A stretch of DNA of 64,000 nt from Flavobacterium denitrificans DSM 15936 (lineage in GTDB: Bacteria > Bacteroidota > Bacteroidia > Flavobacteriales > Flavobacteriaceae), in the NCBI RefSeq assembly GCF_000425445.1, contig NZ_KE384379.1:292858-356857 (forward strand), written 5' to 3'. The notes beneath the pieces are model-generated. The model was not told the origin of the DNA, ran no database searches, and worked only from the letters and a program-made list of their open reading frames with translations. Shown here piece after piece: positions 16,341-23,787 of this stretch. A program made the position numbers and the translations under genes. Position 1 is the first letter of the stretch. Each line of letters starts with the position of its first letter.

Positions 16341-17942
16341 CTATAAATACTTATAGCAAGGAATGGTTAGAAAATCTACAAAATGCAAATTTACCACTAG
16401 CCTTTCCAGCATTTTTTCTGCTAATGGAAATTGCTGTTTTTCATGGTTTTCTGCTCCTAATTCTTCCTTTATTTTTCGGCATTCATCTAAAGCCAATTCG
16501 TGATAATACGCCAAATTTAATTTCCGTCCATTATCTAAAATCACTTTATTCTGAAGCCATTGCCACAATTGCGATCTCGAAATTTCGGCTGTTGCTGCAT
16601 CTTCCATCAAATTATGAAGCGCCGCTGCGCCTTGTCCGTTCAACCATGAAGCCAGATACAAAACTGCAACATTGATATTTTTTCGAACGCCATTTTCAGT
16701 GATGATTCCTATTGGCGGTTCGATCAAATCCGCTTCTGTAATTTTTCGATGTTCTCTTTTAATATGAATCTGATTTGGAGTTGGCATTCCTTTATCAAAG
16801 ATTTCTTTTGCTATTGCAACCAAATCTGGATGCGCTACCCAAGTTCCATCATGGCCGTTTCGAACTTCGCGCTCTTTATCGGTTTTTACTTTTGCGAAAG
16901 CGATAGCATTGGCTTCTTCATTATTCCGAATCGGAATCTGTGCGGCCATTCCGCCGATCGCATGAATTCCTCTTTTGTGGCATCTTTGAATTACTAGATT
17001 CGAATAAGCATTCATAAAAGGTGAAGTCATAGTTACCTGATCGCGATCCGGAACAATGAACTTTGGATTTTTTCTGAACTTTTTGATGTATGAAAAAATA
17101 TAATCCCAACGCCCGCAGTTTAAGCCAACGATATGTTCTTTTAATTCGTAAATAATTTCATCTAATTGAAAACTTGCGGTTATAGTCTCAATTAAAACCG
17201 TCACTTTTATCGTTCCTCTCTTCAGTTTTAAATAATCCTCGGTAAAATCAATTACAGTATTCCACCAACGCGCTTCCAGATAATGTTCCAATTTCGGAAT
17301 GTAGAAATACGGTCCAGAATTGTTTTCTAAAAGTCGTTTATGATTATGAAAAACATATAAACCAAAATCTACCAAAGAGCCTGATACTTCATTTCCTTCA
17401 ATTAAAATGTGCTTTTCTGGTAAATGCAATCCTCTCGGGCGAACAATCAGTGTTGCGATTTTTTCATTTAAATGATAGGATTTTTGTTTTACCAAATCCG
17501 TATAAGTGATTGTTTTGTTAACCGCATCGATTAGATTTACTTGCCCATCCATTAAATTTTGCCAAGTTGGTGAAGTACTATCCTCAAAATCGGCCATGAA
17601 GGTTTTTGCTCCCGAATTCAACGCGTTGATAATCATTTTTCGATCAACTGGTCCGGTAATCTCTACTCTTCGGTCTAATAAATCTTTCGGAATTTCGCCA
17701 GCTGTCCAATTGCCTTCTCTGACACTTTTGGTTTCCGGAATAAAAACCGGCATGATTCCCTGATCAAAAGTGACTTGTTTTTGTTCGCGTTGCAAAAGCA
17801 ATAGTTTTCGCTGTGATTCGAATTTTCTATGCAATTCGGTTATAAAAACAATCGCTTCTTCTGTCCAGATTTTTGGATAACGAAGCTTTTTTTCGGCTAA
17901 AAATTCCATTGCCGTTTCGGTAATTTCTAATTGGTTTTTCAT
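16341..17942 (-). CDS. aceB: Malate synthase A
   Basis: This 533-residue enzyme condenses glyoxylate with acetyl-CoA to malate, completing the glyoxylate shunt. Length and sequence fit the A isoform. Seen: FMADFEDSTSPTW near residue 115 (metal-binding and CoA region), IVRPRGLHLPEKH, VLIETITASFQ with the catalytic arginine region before it, GLNCGRWDYIF, and GTWVAHPDL toward the C-terminal half. It is transcribed ahead of aceA. A RamB-like regulator is divergent, so the operon is probably induced on acetate or fatty acids. Confidence 0.96.
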   Translation of the reverse strand: MKNQLEITETAMEFLAEKKLRYPKIWTEEAIVFITELHRKFESQRKLLLLQREQKQVTFDQGIMPVFIPETKSVREGNWTAGEIPKDLLDRRVEITGPVDRKMIINALNSGAKTFMADFEDSTSPTWQNLMDGQVNLIDAVNKTITYTDLVKQKSYHLNEKIATLIVRPRGLHLPEKHILIEGNEVSGSLVDFGLYVFHNHKRLLENNSGPYFYIPKLEHYLEARWWNTVIDFTEDYLKLKRGTIKVTVLIETITASFQLDEIIYELKEHIVGLNCGRWDYIFSYIKKFRKNPKFIVPDRDQVTMTSPFMNAYSNLVIQRCHKRGIHAIGGMAAQIPIRNNEEANAIAFAKVKTDKEREVRNGHDGTWVAHPDLVAIAKEIFDKGMPTPNQIHIKREHRKITEADLIEPPIGIITENGVRKNINVAVLYLASWLNGQGAAALHNLMEDAATAEISRSQLWQWLQNKVILDNGRKLNLAYYHELALDECRKIKEELGAENHEKQQFPLAEKMLERLVVNLHFVDFLTIPCYKYL

Positions 17943-18082
17943 AGCTGTGGTTTTATTTTTTTATTAGAAAAAAATCTTGTCGTTACATCATTGTTCATTC
18001 ATTTCGGAATATCAGAATCGTAACGTTTTGATTTTTAATAATTTCTACATGACAATATTATAAAAAAGTTTTTTACAAAACA

Positions 18083-18096
18083 AGCGAACGTTCGCT
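18083..18096. promoter_or_regulatory. Perfect 14-bp palindrome between aceB and its regulator
   Basis: AGCGAACGTTCGCT lies in the divergent promoter region, 16 bp upstream of the regulator's -33 region. The symmetry and position fit an operator for the adjacent RamB-like protein; this is inferred from context only. Confidence 0.55.
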
Positions 18097-18111
18097 AAAA
18101 TTAAAAAATAA

Positions 18112-18146
18112 TTTTTTGGCGATTATTTTTAGAATAACTATATTTG
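18112..18146 (+). promoter_or_regulatory. Strong promoter of the RamB-like regulator, apparently leaderless
   Basis: TTTTTTG at 18112-18118 and TATATTTG at 18139-18146, separated by 20 bp, form a near-ideal Bacteroidetes -33/-7 pair. The ATG at 18151 is only 4 bp past the -7 element, so transcription should begin at or within a few bases of the start codon. Confidence 0.6.
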
Positions 18147-18150
18147 GTTC

Positions 18151-19632
18151 ATGGATATCGAAAAAGACTATATAAAGCTGATCTTCGGACTAAAATTGAA
18201 GCAAGTCAGAACGCAAAAAAATCTGTCTCTTTTTGGCTTGGCCAAACTGACAAATCTTTCAAAATCTTATTTAAACGAGATTGAAAAGGGTAAAAAATAT
18301 CCAAAAACAGATAAAATTTTATTGCTCTGCGAACATTTGGATGTGACTTACGACCAAATGGTGTCTTTAAAACTCGATAACAACCTCGCTCCGATTGGCG
18401 AAATATTAAAATCCGGAATTTTAAAAGAGATTCCGCTAGAGCTTTTCGGAATTCAGGAAGCCGATTTAATTGATATTATTGCCAATGCTCCCGCAAAAGT
18501 CAACGCGTTTATTAGTACGATTATCGAAATTGCACAGCATTATAATTTAAGTCGTGAAAGCTTCTTTTTGGCTTCTTTGCGTTCGTATCAGGAAGCGCAT
18601 AGCAATTATTTTGAAGATTTAGAAGAAAAGGTAATTGCGTTTTCGAAGTCGTTTCAAATTAATTTGGATTCTAAAATCACCGTAGAAGAATTAGAGGCGA
18701 TTTTGAAAGAAGAATACGAATACAATATCAAAGAAATTGCTTTTACAGATCAGGAAGCATTAGACGATTTGCGTTCGATTTATGTCCCGAAAAGCAAGAC
18801 TTTATTGCTTTCTACAGAACTTGACGCTCCGCAAAAAGCTTTTATTTTGGCTAAAGAAATTGCTTATAATTACTTGAAAATTTCAGATCGTCTGCTGACT
18901 TTCAGCTGGATTAAATTTGAAAATTTCGATCAGGTTTTGCATAACTTTTACGCTTCTTATTTTGCTGGCGCTTTATTGTTGCCAAGAAAATTGGTTGTAG
19001 ACAAAATCAATCTTTTTTTAGAAAACGAAAATCCAAAACCGGAAGAATTTGTTCAATTAATTGAAAGTTTTGAAGTATCGCCTGAATCTTTTTATCAGCG
19101 ATTGACCAATTTATTGCCAAAAGATTTTCAGCTGAAAAACCTTTTTTTCTTAAGATTGTCACACAAAATTGGTTCTGATTTTTATCAGATAAATAAAGAA
19201 TTGCACATTACGCATCAGCAGGAACCGCATGCTAATGAAACCAACGAACATTATTGCAGAAGATGGGTTTCTATCAAAACTATAGACGAAGCCATCAAAC
19301 AAAATAAATCTCATTTTTTTGATGCTCAAATTTCGAGTTATGCCAACAGCGGAAACGAGTATCTGGTTTTTTCATCGGCTACAAAAGATCCTTTTGCGGA
19401 GAATGTTATCCGTAGTATTTCCGTTGGAATTTTGATTAATCCGACGATGAAAAAGAAATTCAAATTCATTGACGGAAAACCTTTGGTCAAAAGAATTGTT
19501 GGTGTAACTTGCGAGACCTGTGCTGTACAAGATTGTTTAGAAAGAAGCGCTCCTCCTATTGTTTTAGAAAAGGAAAAGCGCCATGAAAATACCGATGCAG
19601 TTGTACAGCAGTTTATTAATCAATACAGTTAG
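18151..19632 (+). CDS. XRE-family regulator with ImmA/IrrE-like domain, RamB/ScfR type
   Basis: This 493-residue regulator has an N-terminal helix-turn-helix (residues about 10-68; SLFGLAKLTNLSKSYLNEIEKG). The middle (about 150-330) resembles the IrrE/ImmA peptidase-like region, although no HExxH zinc site is visible where one would be expected. The C-terminal domain has the cysteine pattern CETCAVQDC followed by RSAPP, as in short-chain fatty acid regulators. RamB of Corynebacterium, of the same architecture, represses aceA and aceB. The divergent position beside aceBA strongly suggests the same job here, probably with an acyl-CoA as signal. Confidence 0.85.
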   Translation: MDIEKDYIKLIFGLKLKQVRTQKNLSLFGLAKLTNLSKSYLNEIEKGKKYPKTDKILLLCEHLDVTYDQMVSLKLDNNLAPIGEILKSGILKEIPLELFGIQEADLIDIIANAPAKVNAFISTIIEIAQHYNLSRESFFLASLRSYQEAHSNYFEDLEEKVIAFSKSFQINLDSKITVEELEAILKEEYEYNIKEIAFTDQEALDDLRSIYVPKSKTLLLSTELDAPQKAFILAKEIAYNYLKISDRLLTFSWIKFENFDQVLHNFYASYFAGALLLPRKLVVDKINLFLENENPKPEEFVQLIESFEVSPESFYQRLTNLLPKDFQLKNLFFLRLSHKIGSDFYQINKELHITHQQEPHANETNEHYCRRWVSIKTIDEAIKQNKSHFFDAQISSYANSGNEYLVFSSATKDPFAENVIRSISVGILINPTMKKKFKFIDGKPLVKRIVGVTCETCAVQDCLERSAPPIVLEKEKRHENTDAVVQQFINQYS

Positions 19633-19639
19633 AATAATT

Positions 19640-19999
19640 ATGAAATATCTTGTTTTACTAATAACATTGCTTTCTATTAACTCCTATCAGAAAACAGACA
19701 AACTGAACGGCCGATACAATTATGTAATAGAAGAGAACGATTCCTATATCCAAAAAGATAAAATCACTTTTAAGGATAGTGTTTTTGTGTTTGACAATAA
19801 GTTTATGCCGAAAGGAAAAATTTCGTACGGAAACAAAATTCTACTGGACAATTTTATGAATATCGATTTGATTATAAGCATTGATAAAGAACAAATTACA
19901 AAAGATACCATTCCGTTTTTCATGCATGACAAGAATAGTTTGTCTGCAAATTACCTTGATGAAATAGTTGGAAAAGGAAAATTGATTAGGATTAAATAA
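19640..19999 (+). CDS. Hypothetical exported protein
   Basis: This is a 119-residue protein that I do not recognise. It starts MKYLVLLITLLSINSYQ, a hydrophobic N-terminus consistent with a signal peptide, though no lipobox cysteine follows. The rest reads as short beta strands (RYNYVIEENDSYIQKDKITFKDSVFVF). The ATG at 19640, 7 bp after the regulator's stop, is preferred over an upstream in-frame ATG at 19583 that would overlap the regulator and bury the signal sequence. It is probably co-transcribed with the regulator, but no functional link is evident. Confidence 0.6.
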   Translation: MKYLVLLITLLSINSYQKTDKLNGRYNYVIEENDSYIQKDKITFKDSVFVFDNKFMPKGKISYGNKILLDNFMNIDLIISIDKEQITKDTIPFFMHDKNSLSANYLDEIVGKGKLIRIK

Positions 20000-20024
20000 T
20001 ACAAGTTTTTAATAATCTCGTAAT

Positions 20025-20040
20025 CCCGATAGCTATCGGG
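20025..20040. repeat. 16-bp palindrome CCCGATAGCTATCGGG, copy 2
   Basis: Identical to the copies at 12677-12692 and 21892-21907; here it follows the stop of the 19640 gene by 25 bp. Confidence 0.8.
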
Positions 20041-20097
20041 AGGGAAGTCGCAAAGTTTATTTTTTCTTTGAACATAATAATCTATACTCAATATTGT

Positions 20098-20172
20098 CAT
20101 CTCGACTAAGGAGACTCGAGCGATAGCGAACTGGCGAAGCAAATCTTCGCAAGAAGCTCGACAAAGTAAAAT
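20098..20172. repeat. GTCATTTCG-family repeat copy
   Basis: Read on the minus strand it gives CTTTGTCGAGCTTCTTGCG, then AAGATTTGCTTCGCC and, at its end, GTCGAGATGACA. This matches the copies at 20604-20662 and 51571-51626. It lies 16 bp before the ATG of the DMP19-like gene. Confidence 0.6.
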
Positions 20173-20187
20173 CAAAAACTTAAAAAA

Positions 20188-20598
20188 ATGAAATTATTCA
20201 ACCCCATTTTATTTTTAATTCTAATAACATTTTCAAGTTGTTTAAGCCAAGTTTCATCAGACAAAGAGAAAACCATCATTTCTAAATCGAAAGCTAATAT
20301 TGAAGAATTAGAAATGGAAGTAAATAATGGAGGATTTAATCAATACTTTTTTAATTCTAGTGGGCAAAATTGTTTCGAAACATTAAAAGTGTTGAAGAAA
20401 AATAAAAAGTTTAAAACCGCAAAAATTCTTGAATCAGCAATTAATTTAATTAATCCGAAAAAACTACCTAATGATGATTTAATTAAAAAACTCCGAAATC
20501 GAGAAGTTGAGGAGCTTAATGATGAAAAAATTAATGCAAAATTAGAACTTTTGGATTTAGAGTTTTATAAATATCCTGATGGAAATTTACAAGAATAA
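20188..20598 (+). CDS. DMP19-family (DUF4375-like) lipoprotein
   Basis: This is a 136-residue protein. The N-terminus has a lipoprotein signal with a lipobox ending in FSSC at about residue 18, so the mature protein should be membrane-anchored. The motif NGGFNQYFFNSSGQNC in the middle is the hallmark of the DMP19/DUF4375 domain, whose biochemical role is not established. Most DMP19 proteins are cytoplasmic, so the lipoprotein signal is a notable variation. The gene stands between two repeat-filled gaps. No promoter match is clear. Confidence 0.7.
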   Translation: MKLFNPILFLILITFSSCLSQVSSDKEKTIISKSKANIEELEMEVNNGGFNQYFFNSSGQNCFETLKVLKKNKKFKTAKILESAINLINPKKLPNDDLIKKLRNREVEELNDEKINAKLELLDLEFYKYPDGNLQE

Positions 20599-20603
20599 TC
20601 TAC

Positions 20604-20662
20604 ACCAATCTTTGTAGAGCTACTTGCGAAGATTCCTCGTTCCTCGGAATGACAAACTGTAT
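20604..20662. repeat. GTCATTTCG-family repeat copy
   Basis: AATCTTTGTAGAGCTACTTG and GAAGATTCCTCG, then TCGGAATGACAAACTGT, match the family core seen at 12436-12546 and 51571-51626. Confidence 0.6.
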
Positions 20663-20728
20663 GATAAAAACCTTTGAACCTCTGCAACTTTGAACCTTTG
20701 AACCTTCTTATAAAAATGAAATTCCTAG

Positions 20729-20818
20729 TCTAGCCCCGATAGAAGTGAAAATCCTTTTATGGTGGGGTTCACCATAAAAGATTGAAACGGATAGCGGGAC
20801 TAAACGTCTTTTGAAAAC
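20729..20818 (+). ncRNA. Candidate structured RNA element, copy 3
   Basis: Copy 3, on the plus strand. TAGCCCCGATAGAAGTG and ATCCTTTT form the left side; AAAAGATTGAAACGG and ATAGCGGGACTA form the right. The apical hairpin is ATGGTG/CACCAT. The base stem TAG-CCCG/CGGG-CTA replaces the GGG/CCC stem of copies 2 and 4 by complementary changes. The tail CTTTTGAAAA is shared with copy 5. Confidence 0.6.
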
Positions 20819-20869
20819 CAAAATTTCTGCTCCTAAAAAATCTTAGCATCTTAGCGCCTCAGAATCTTT

Positions 20870-20915
20870 CTTAACCTAGATTAAGTGCTTTTCGTCTACA
20901 TCGACCGTATCTTTG
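20870..20915 (+). promoter_or_regulatory. Pirin gene operator and -7 element
   Basis: CTTAACCTAGATTAAG at 20870-20885 is symmetric at 14 of 16 positions. The -7 element TATCTTTG at 20908-20915 starts 23 bp after its end. No TTG -33 element is present. The same sequence in inverse orientation stands at the same distance from the YceI -7 element, so one regulator probably controls both. Confidence 0.65.
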
Positions 20916-20944
20916 TACTATAAAATTAACAAAAGAACAAAATC

Positions 20945-21661
20945 ATGGAAAATATAGTATTGCACAAAGCAGACACAAGAGGAAATGCAAATCACGGTTG
21001 GTTAAACGCTTATCATAGCTTTAGTTTTGCGAGCTGGTACAATCCGGATAGAATTCAGTTTGGAGCACTTCGTGTTTTGAACGATGATACGATTGCGGGC
21101 GGAATGGGTTTTGGAACGCATCCTCACGATAATATGGAAATCATTACGATTCCGTTAGAAGGTGATTTGGCTCATAAAGACAGTATGGGAAATACTGAAA
21201 TCATTAAAAATGGTGATATTCAGGTTATGAGTGCTGGAACTGGAGTTCAACACAGTGAGTTTAACCCAAATGCTGACCAGCAGACTAAATTGTTGCAAAT
21301 CTGGTTATTTCCTAACAAAAGAAACGTTACGCCACGTTACCAACAAATCACTTTAAATGTTGCTGACAGACATAACAAACTATCTCAAATTTTATCTCCA
21401 AATGCTGATGATGAAGGCGTTTGGATTCACCAAGACGCTTGGTTCAATATGGGAAATTTTGATTCCGGAATCGCAACTGAATATAAAATTAACAAAGAAG
21501 GAAACGGAGTTTATGCTTTCATTTTAAAAGGAAATGTTACCATCAACGGACAGGAATTAAACACTCGTGATGCGGTTGGAATTTCAGGAACTGACACTTT
21601 AACTATTAAAGCCAATACAAATGCTGAATTTTTATTGATGGATATTCCGATGAATTACTAA
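20945..21661 (+). CDS. Pirin-family cupin protein (quercetin dioxygenase-like)
   Basis: This 238-residue bicupin of the pirin/YhaK family has the metal ligands H59 and H61 in GTHPHDNMEI and H103 and E105 in GVQHSEFNP, all in the N-terminal cupin. Bacterial pirins of this type may bind iron or degrade flavonols such as quercetin, or act as redox sensors; the actual substrate is unknown. It is a single gene whose promoter module is duplicated in front of the YceI gene 1.1 kb downstream, suggesting a shared stress response. Confidence 0.9.
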   Translation: MENIVLHKADTRGNANHGWLNAYHSFSFASWYNPDRIQFGALRVLNDDTIAGGMGFGTHPHDNMEIITIPLEGDLAHKDSMGNTEIIKNGDIQVMSAGTGVQHSEFNPNADQQTKLLQIWLFPNKRNVTPRYQQITLNVADRHNKLSQILSPNADDEGVWIHQDAWFNMGNFDSGIATEYKINKEGNGVYAFILKGNVTINGQELNTRDAVGISGTDTLTIKANTNAEFLLMDIPMNY

Positions 21662-21692
21662 TTCGAAGATTACAATTAATACTTTTTTTTTC

Positions 21693-21740
21693 AGAAACGA
21701 TATTTAAGTTGATTTTCAGCTTATTATCGTTTCTTTTTTT
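21693..21740 (+). terminator. Terminator of the pirin gene
   Basis: AGAAACGATA pairs with TATCGTTTCT across a loop of about 25 nt and is followed by a T-run. Confidence 0.75.
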
Positions 21741-21764
21741 GTTACAATTTTATCAAGTTTTTTT

Positions 21765-21890
21765 GCCCCGGATTAAAATGCTTTTATTCGCCACGAATTA
21801 CACTAATTTCCACAAATTTTGATTCAATTTTTTTCGTGGTAATTCGTGCAATTCGTGGCAATATTTTTTTTAATCCTTTTAATCTGTGTA
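21765..21890. repeat. Composite CACGAATT/GGATTAAAA nested hairpin, copy 1
   Basis: Inner arms: GCCACGAATTACACTAA against TTCGTGCAATTCGTGGC. Outer arms: CCGGATTAAAA against CCTTTTAATCTGTG. The same two sequence modules recur at 22637-22822 with inner and outer positions exchanged. Confidence 0.7.
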
Positions 21891-21891
21891 T

Positions 21892-21907
21892 CCCGATAGC
21901 TATCGGG
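21892..21907. repeat. 16-bp palindrome CCCGATAGCTATCGGG, copy 3
   Basis: Third identical copy, immediately after the composite hairpin and 32 bp before the YceI operator. Confidence 0.8.
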
Positions 21908-21938
21908 AGTGGCAAAAAAATTATCCCATTTTTTATTT

Positions 21939-21984
21939 CTTAATCTAGGTTAAGTGCGTTACGCTTACTACCACCGTAACTTTG
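21939..21984 (+). promoter_or_regulatory. YceI gene operator and -7 element
   Basis: CTTAATCTAGGTTAAG at 21939-21954 is the exact reverse complement of the pirin operator. The -7 element TAACTTTG at 21977-21984 starts 23 bp after its end, the same spacing as at the pirin gene. No TTG is seen at -33, consistent with an activator-dependent promoter. Confidence 0.65.
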
Positions 21985-22027
21985 TCCTATCAAAATGAAA
22001 TAAATTAATTATTTAAAAAATAAAATT

Positions 22028-22561
22028 ATGGCAACTACAAAATGGTCAATTGACCCAACACATTCAGAAATTGGTTTTAAAGTTAAACACATGATGTTTA
22101 CAAATGTTTCAGGAAAATTTGGAACTTATGATGCTTCTGCAATCACAGAAGGAGAAAGCTTTGATAATGCAGATTTTAGTTTTTCTGCTGATATCGCTTC
22201 AATCGACACTGCAAACGCAGATCGTGACGGACATTTAAGAAGCGGTGATTTCTTTGATGCTGAGAAACATCCAAAATTAACTTTCAAATCTTCTGCTTTC
22301 AAAAAAATCAATGATGGCGAATTTGAATTAACTGGAGATTTAGACATTAAAGGTGTTTCTAAAACGGTAAAATTCCCAGTTGAATTTAGCGGAATCATGA
22401 CTGATCCATGGGGAAATACAAAAGTAGGTTTAAGCATTGAAGGAAAAATCAATCGTAAAGATTGGGGTTTAAACTGGAACTCTGCCCTTGAAACTGGAGG
22501 TGTTTTAGTTGGTGAAGAAGTAAAATTAAACATTGAATTACAATTCGTAAAACAAGCTTAA
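22028..22561 (+). CDS. YceI-family lipid-binding protein
   Basis: This 177-residue protein has the beta-barrel pattern of the YceI family: WSIDPTHSEIGFKVKHMMFTNVSG at the start, DRDGHLRSGDFFDAEKHP in the middle and NRKDWGLNW near the end. The fold holds a long polyisoprenoid or similar lipid. Unlike E. coli YceI it lacks a signal peptide, so it is predicted to be cytoplasmic. It is a single gene with a strong terminator and the same promoter module as the pirin gene. Regulation with pirin suggests a response to redox or lipid stress; this is inference. Confidence 0.92.
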   Translation: MATTKWSIDPTHSEIGFKVKHMMFTNVSGKFGTYDASAITEGESFDNADFSFSADIASIDTANADRDGHLRSGDFFDAEKHPKLTFKSSAFKKINDGEFELTGDLDIKGVSKTVKFPVEFSGIMTDPWGNTKVGLSIEGKINRKDWGLNWNSALETGGVLVGEEVKLNIELQFVKQA

Positions 22562-22595
22562 TACTTTATAATAGGTTTTAATTTGGTTGGTTAAG

Positions 22596-22633
22596 AAGCC
22601 TGCACTTTTTCTCGGGAGTGCAGGCTTTTTTTT
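22596..22633 (+). terminator. Terminator of the YceI gene
   Basis: AAGCCTGCACT pairs with AGTGCAGGCTT and is followed by eight Ts. Confidence 0.9.
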
Positions 22634-22636
22634 GGG

Positions 22637-22822
22637 GTTTGCCACGAATTGCACTAATTTTCACTAATTTTTTTTCTCTCAAAACTAGATCTTTTTTTTG
22701 CCACAGATTAAAAAGATTAAAAAGGATTTATTCTTGCTTTGTGAGAATAAGTAATCTGTGAAAATCCTTTTAATCTGTGGCAAAAAAATAATTCGTGGAA
22801 ATTAGTGCAATTCGTGGCAAAC
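22637..22822. repeat. Composite CACGAATT/CAGATTAAAA nested hairpin, copy 2
   Basis: Outer arms: TTTGCCACGAATTGCACTAA against TTAGTGCAATTCGTGGCAAA. Inner arms: TTTTTTGCCACAGATTAAAA against TTTTAATCTGTGGCAAAAAA. At nearly 190 bp it fills the gap between the YceI gene and the convergent AraC gene. Confidence 0.8.
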
Positions 22823-22828
22823 CAAAAA

Positions 22829-23692
22829 TCATCGCACTGTGTTTCGAAATTCTGTTGGCGAAACTCCTGTTTGTTTTTTGAAGAATCTGGAGAAATACGA
22901 ATAATCTTCATAGCCAACTTTGAAAGCTACTTCGTTTACAGCTAATTGTTTGTCGATTAACATTCTTTTTATTTCCAGAATTACCCGATCCGTGATTACT
23001 TCTGTGGCGGTTTTTTGGAGAATTTCGTTACAGATTCTGTTTAAATGTTTTAGTGTAATGTTTAGTTTTTCTGCGTAGAAAGATGGGAGTTTTTCAGTTC
23101 TGAAATATTGTTCCAAAAGCGATTCGAATTTGTTGATTTTAATATTGTACGAATGCGTTTGATGCGAATAGGTTTCACTGTATTTACGGGCAATTTCGAT
23201 GTGAATTGAATCTAACAAATTCAGCATTTTATCAAGCTGATATTTATTATTTTGATTGTTTTCCTGAATCAATAAGTCAAAATACGGAAGGATTTTTGGG
23301 ATTTCTTTTTCTTCAAAAACCATTTCCGGCCGGTTATGAATCGAATGATAAAAATTATAATCATTGATCTTTTTTTGTCCGAAATATAAATTATACAATT
23401 CCTGAGAAAATATAATTACAAAACCTTCGATATCTTCTGACAAACTCCAATGATGCATTTGTCCGGGCTGAAGCACAAATAAACTGCCTCTTTTTATTTC
23501 GAATTGATCAAAATCGACTTCGTGCTTTCCTGAACCTTTTGTAAAAAACACCATTAAATACGAATCATGCCGATGCGGTTCTTCGACAAAACTGTGGCTT
23601 TTTAGATGTTCTTTAAAAGTATTCACATAAAAATCACGATGAATGTCGTTGCAACTAAAATTTTGAACACTATAAATTGGATACTTCTTCAT
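22829..23692 (-). CDS. AraC-family transcriptional regulator with cupin sensor domain
   Basis: This 287-residue regulator has an N-terminal cupin-like sensing domain (EEPHRHDSYLMVFFTKGSG, then LFVLQPGQMHHW). The C-terminal AraC double helix-turn-helix spans about residues 190-285, ending with EVAFKVGYEDYSYFSRFFKKQTGVSPTEFR. It is divergent from the DUF983 gene and convergent with the YceI gene. It is the nearest regulator to the pirin and YceI promoters, but the palindromic operator there is not the direct-repeat type usual for AraC proteins, so a regulatory link is uncertain. Confidence 0.88.
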   Translation of the reverse strand: MKKYPIYSVQNFSCNDIHRDFYVNTFKEHLKSHSFVEEPHRHDSYLMVFFTKGSGKHEVDFDQFEIKRGSLFVLQPGQMHHWSLSEDIEGFVIIFSQELYNLYFGQKKINDYNFYHSIHNRPEMVFEEKEIPKILPYFDLLIQENNQNNKYQLDKMLNLLDSIHIEIARKYSETYSHQTHSYNIKINKFESLLEQYFRTEKLPSFYAEKLNITLKHLNRICNEILQKTATEVITDRVILEIKRMLIDKQLAVNEVAFKVGYEDYSYFSRFFKKQTGVSPTEFRNTVR

Positions 23693-23756
23693 AAAAATGT
23701 CTTTATTGTGCTATAAGTAGCGAAGATACTAAAAAGACTTTTATTCAAGTCCGAAT

Positions 23757-23764
23757 TACCTTTG
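23757..23764 (+). promoter_or_regulatory. -7 element of the DUF983 gene
   Basis: TACCTTTG matches TAnnTTTG, 24 bp before the ATG; -33 is weak. Confidence 0.5.
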
Positions 23765-23787
23765 TATAAATAAAAAACATCGAAATC

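Larger units (their letters stand above)
20599..20944. other. Gene-free interval before the pirin gene
   Basis: The 346 bp hold a GTCATTTCG-family copy (20604-20662), a low-complexity CTTTGAACC stretch (about 20670-20708), structured element copy 3, and the pirin operator and promoter at the end. I see no coding ORF. Confidence 0.65.
21662..22027. other. Gene-free interval before the YceI gene
   Basis: The 366 bp contain the pirin terminator, a nested composite hairpin (about 21765-21890), the 16-bp palindrome copy 3 and the YceI operator-promoter. Nothing in it looks coding. Confidence 0.65.

Noticed and set aside
16286..16675. 129-codon plus-strand ORF across the aceB 3' end
   Set aside because: It is antisense to aceB, starts inside the hairpin repeat and has no recognisable protein character.
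20187..20598. DMP19-like gene as an immunity protein of a toxin system
   Set aside because: No toxin-like gene lies next to it and it carries a lipoprotein signal; not enough to propose a pair.
22126..22533. 135-codon minus-strand ORF
   Set aside because: Exactly opposite the YceI coding sequence, whose reading is unambiguous.
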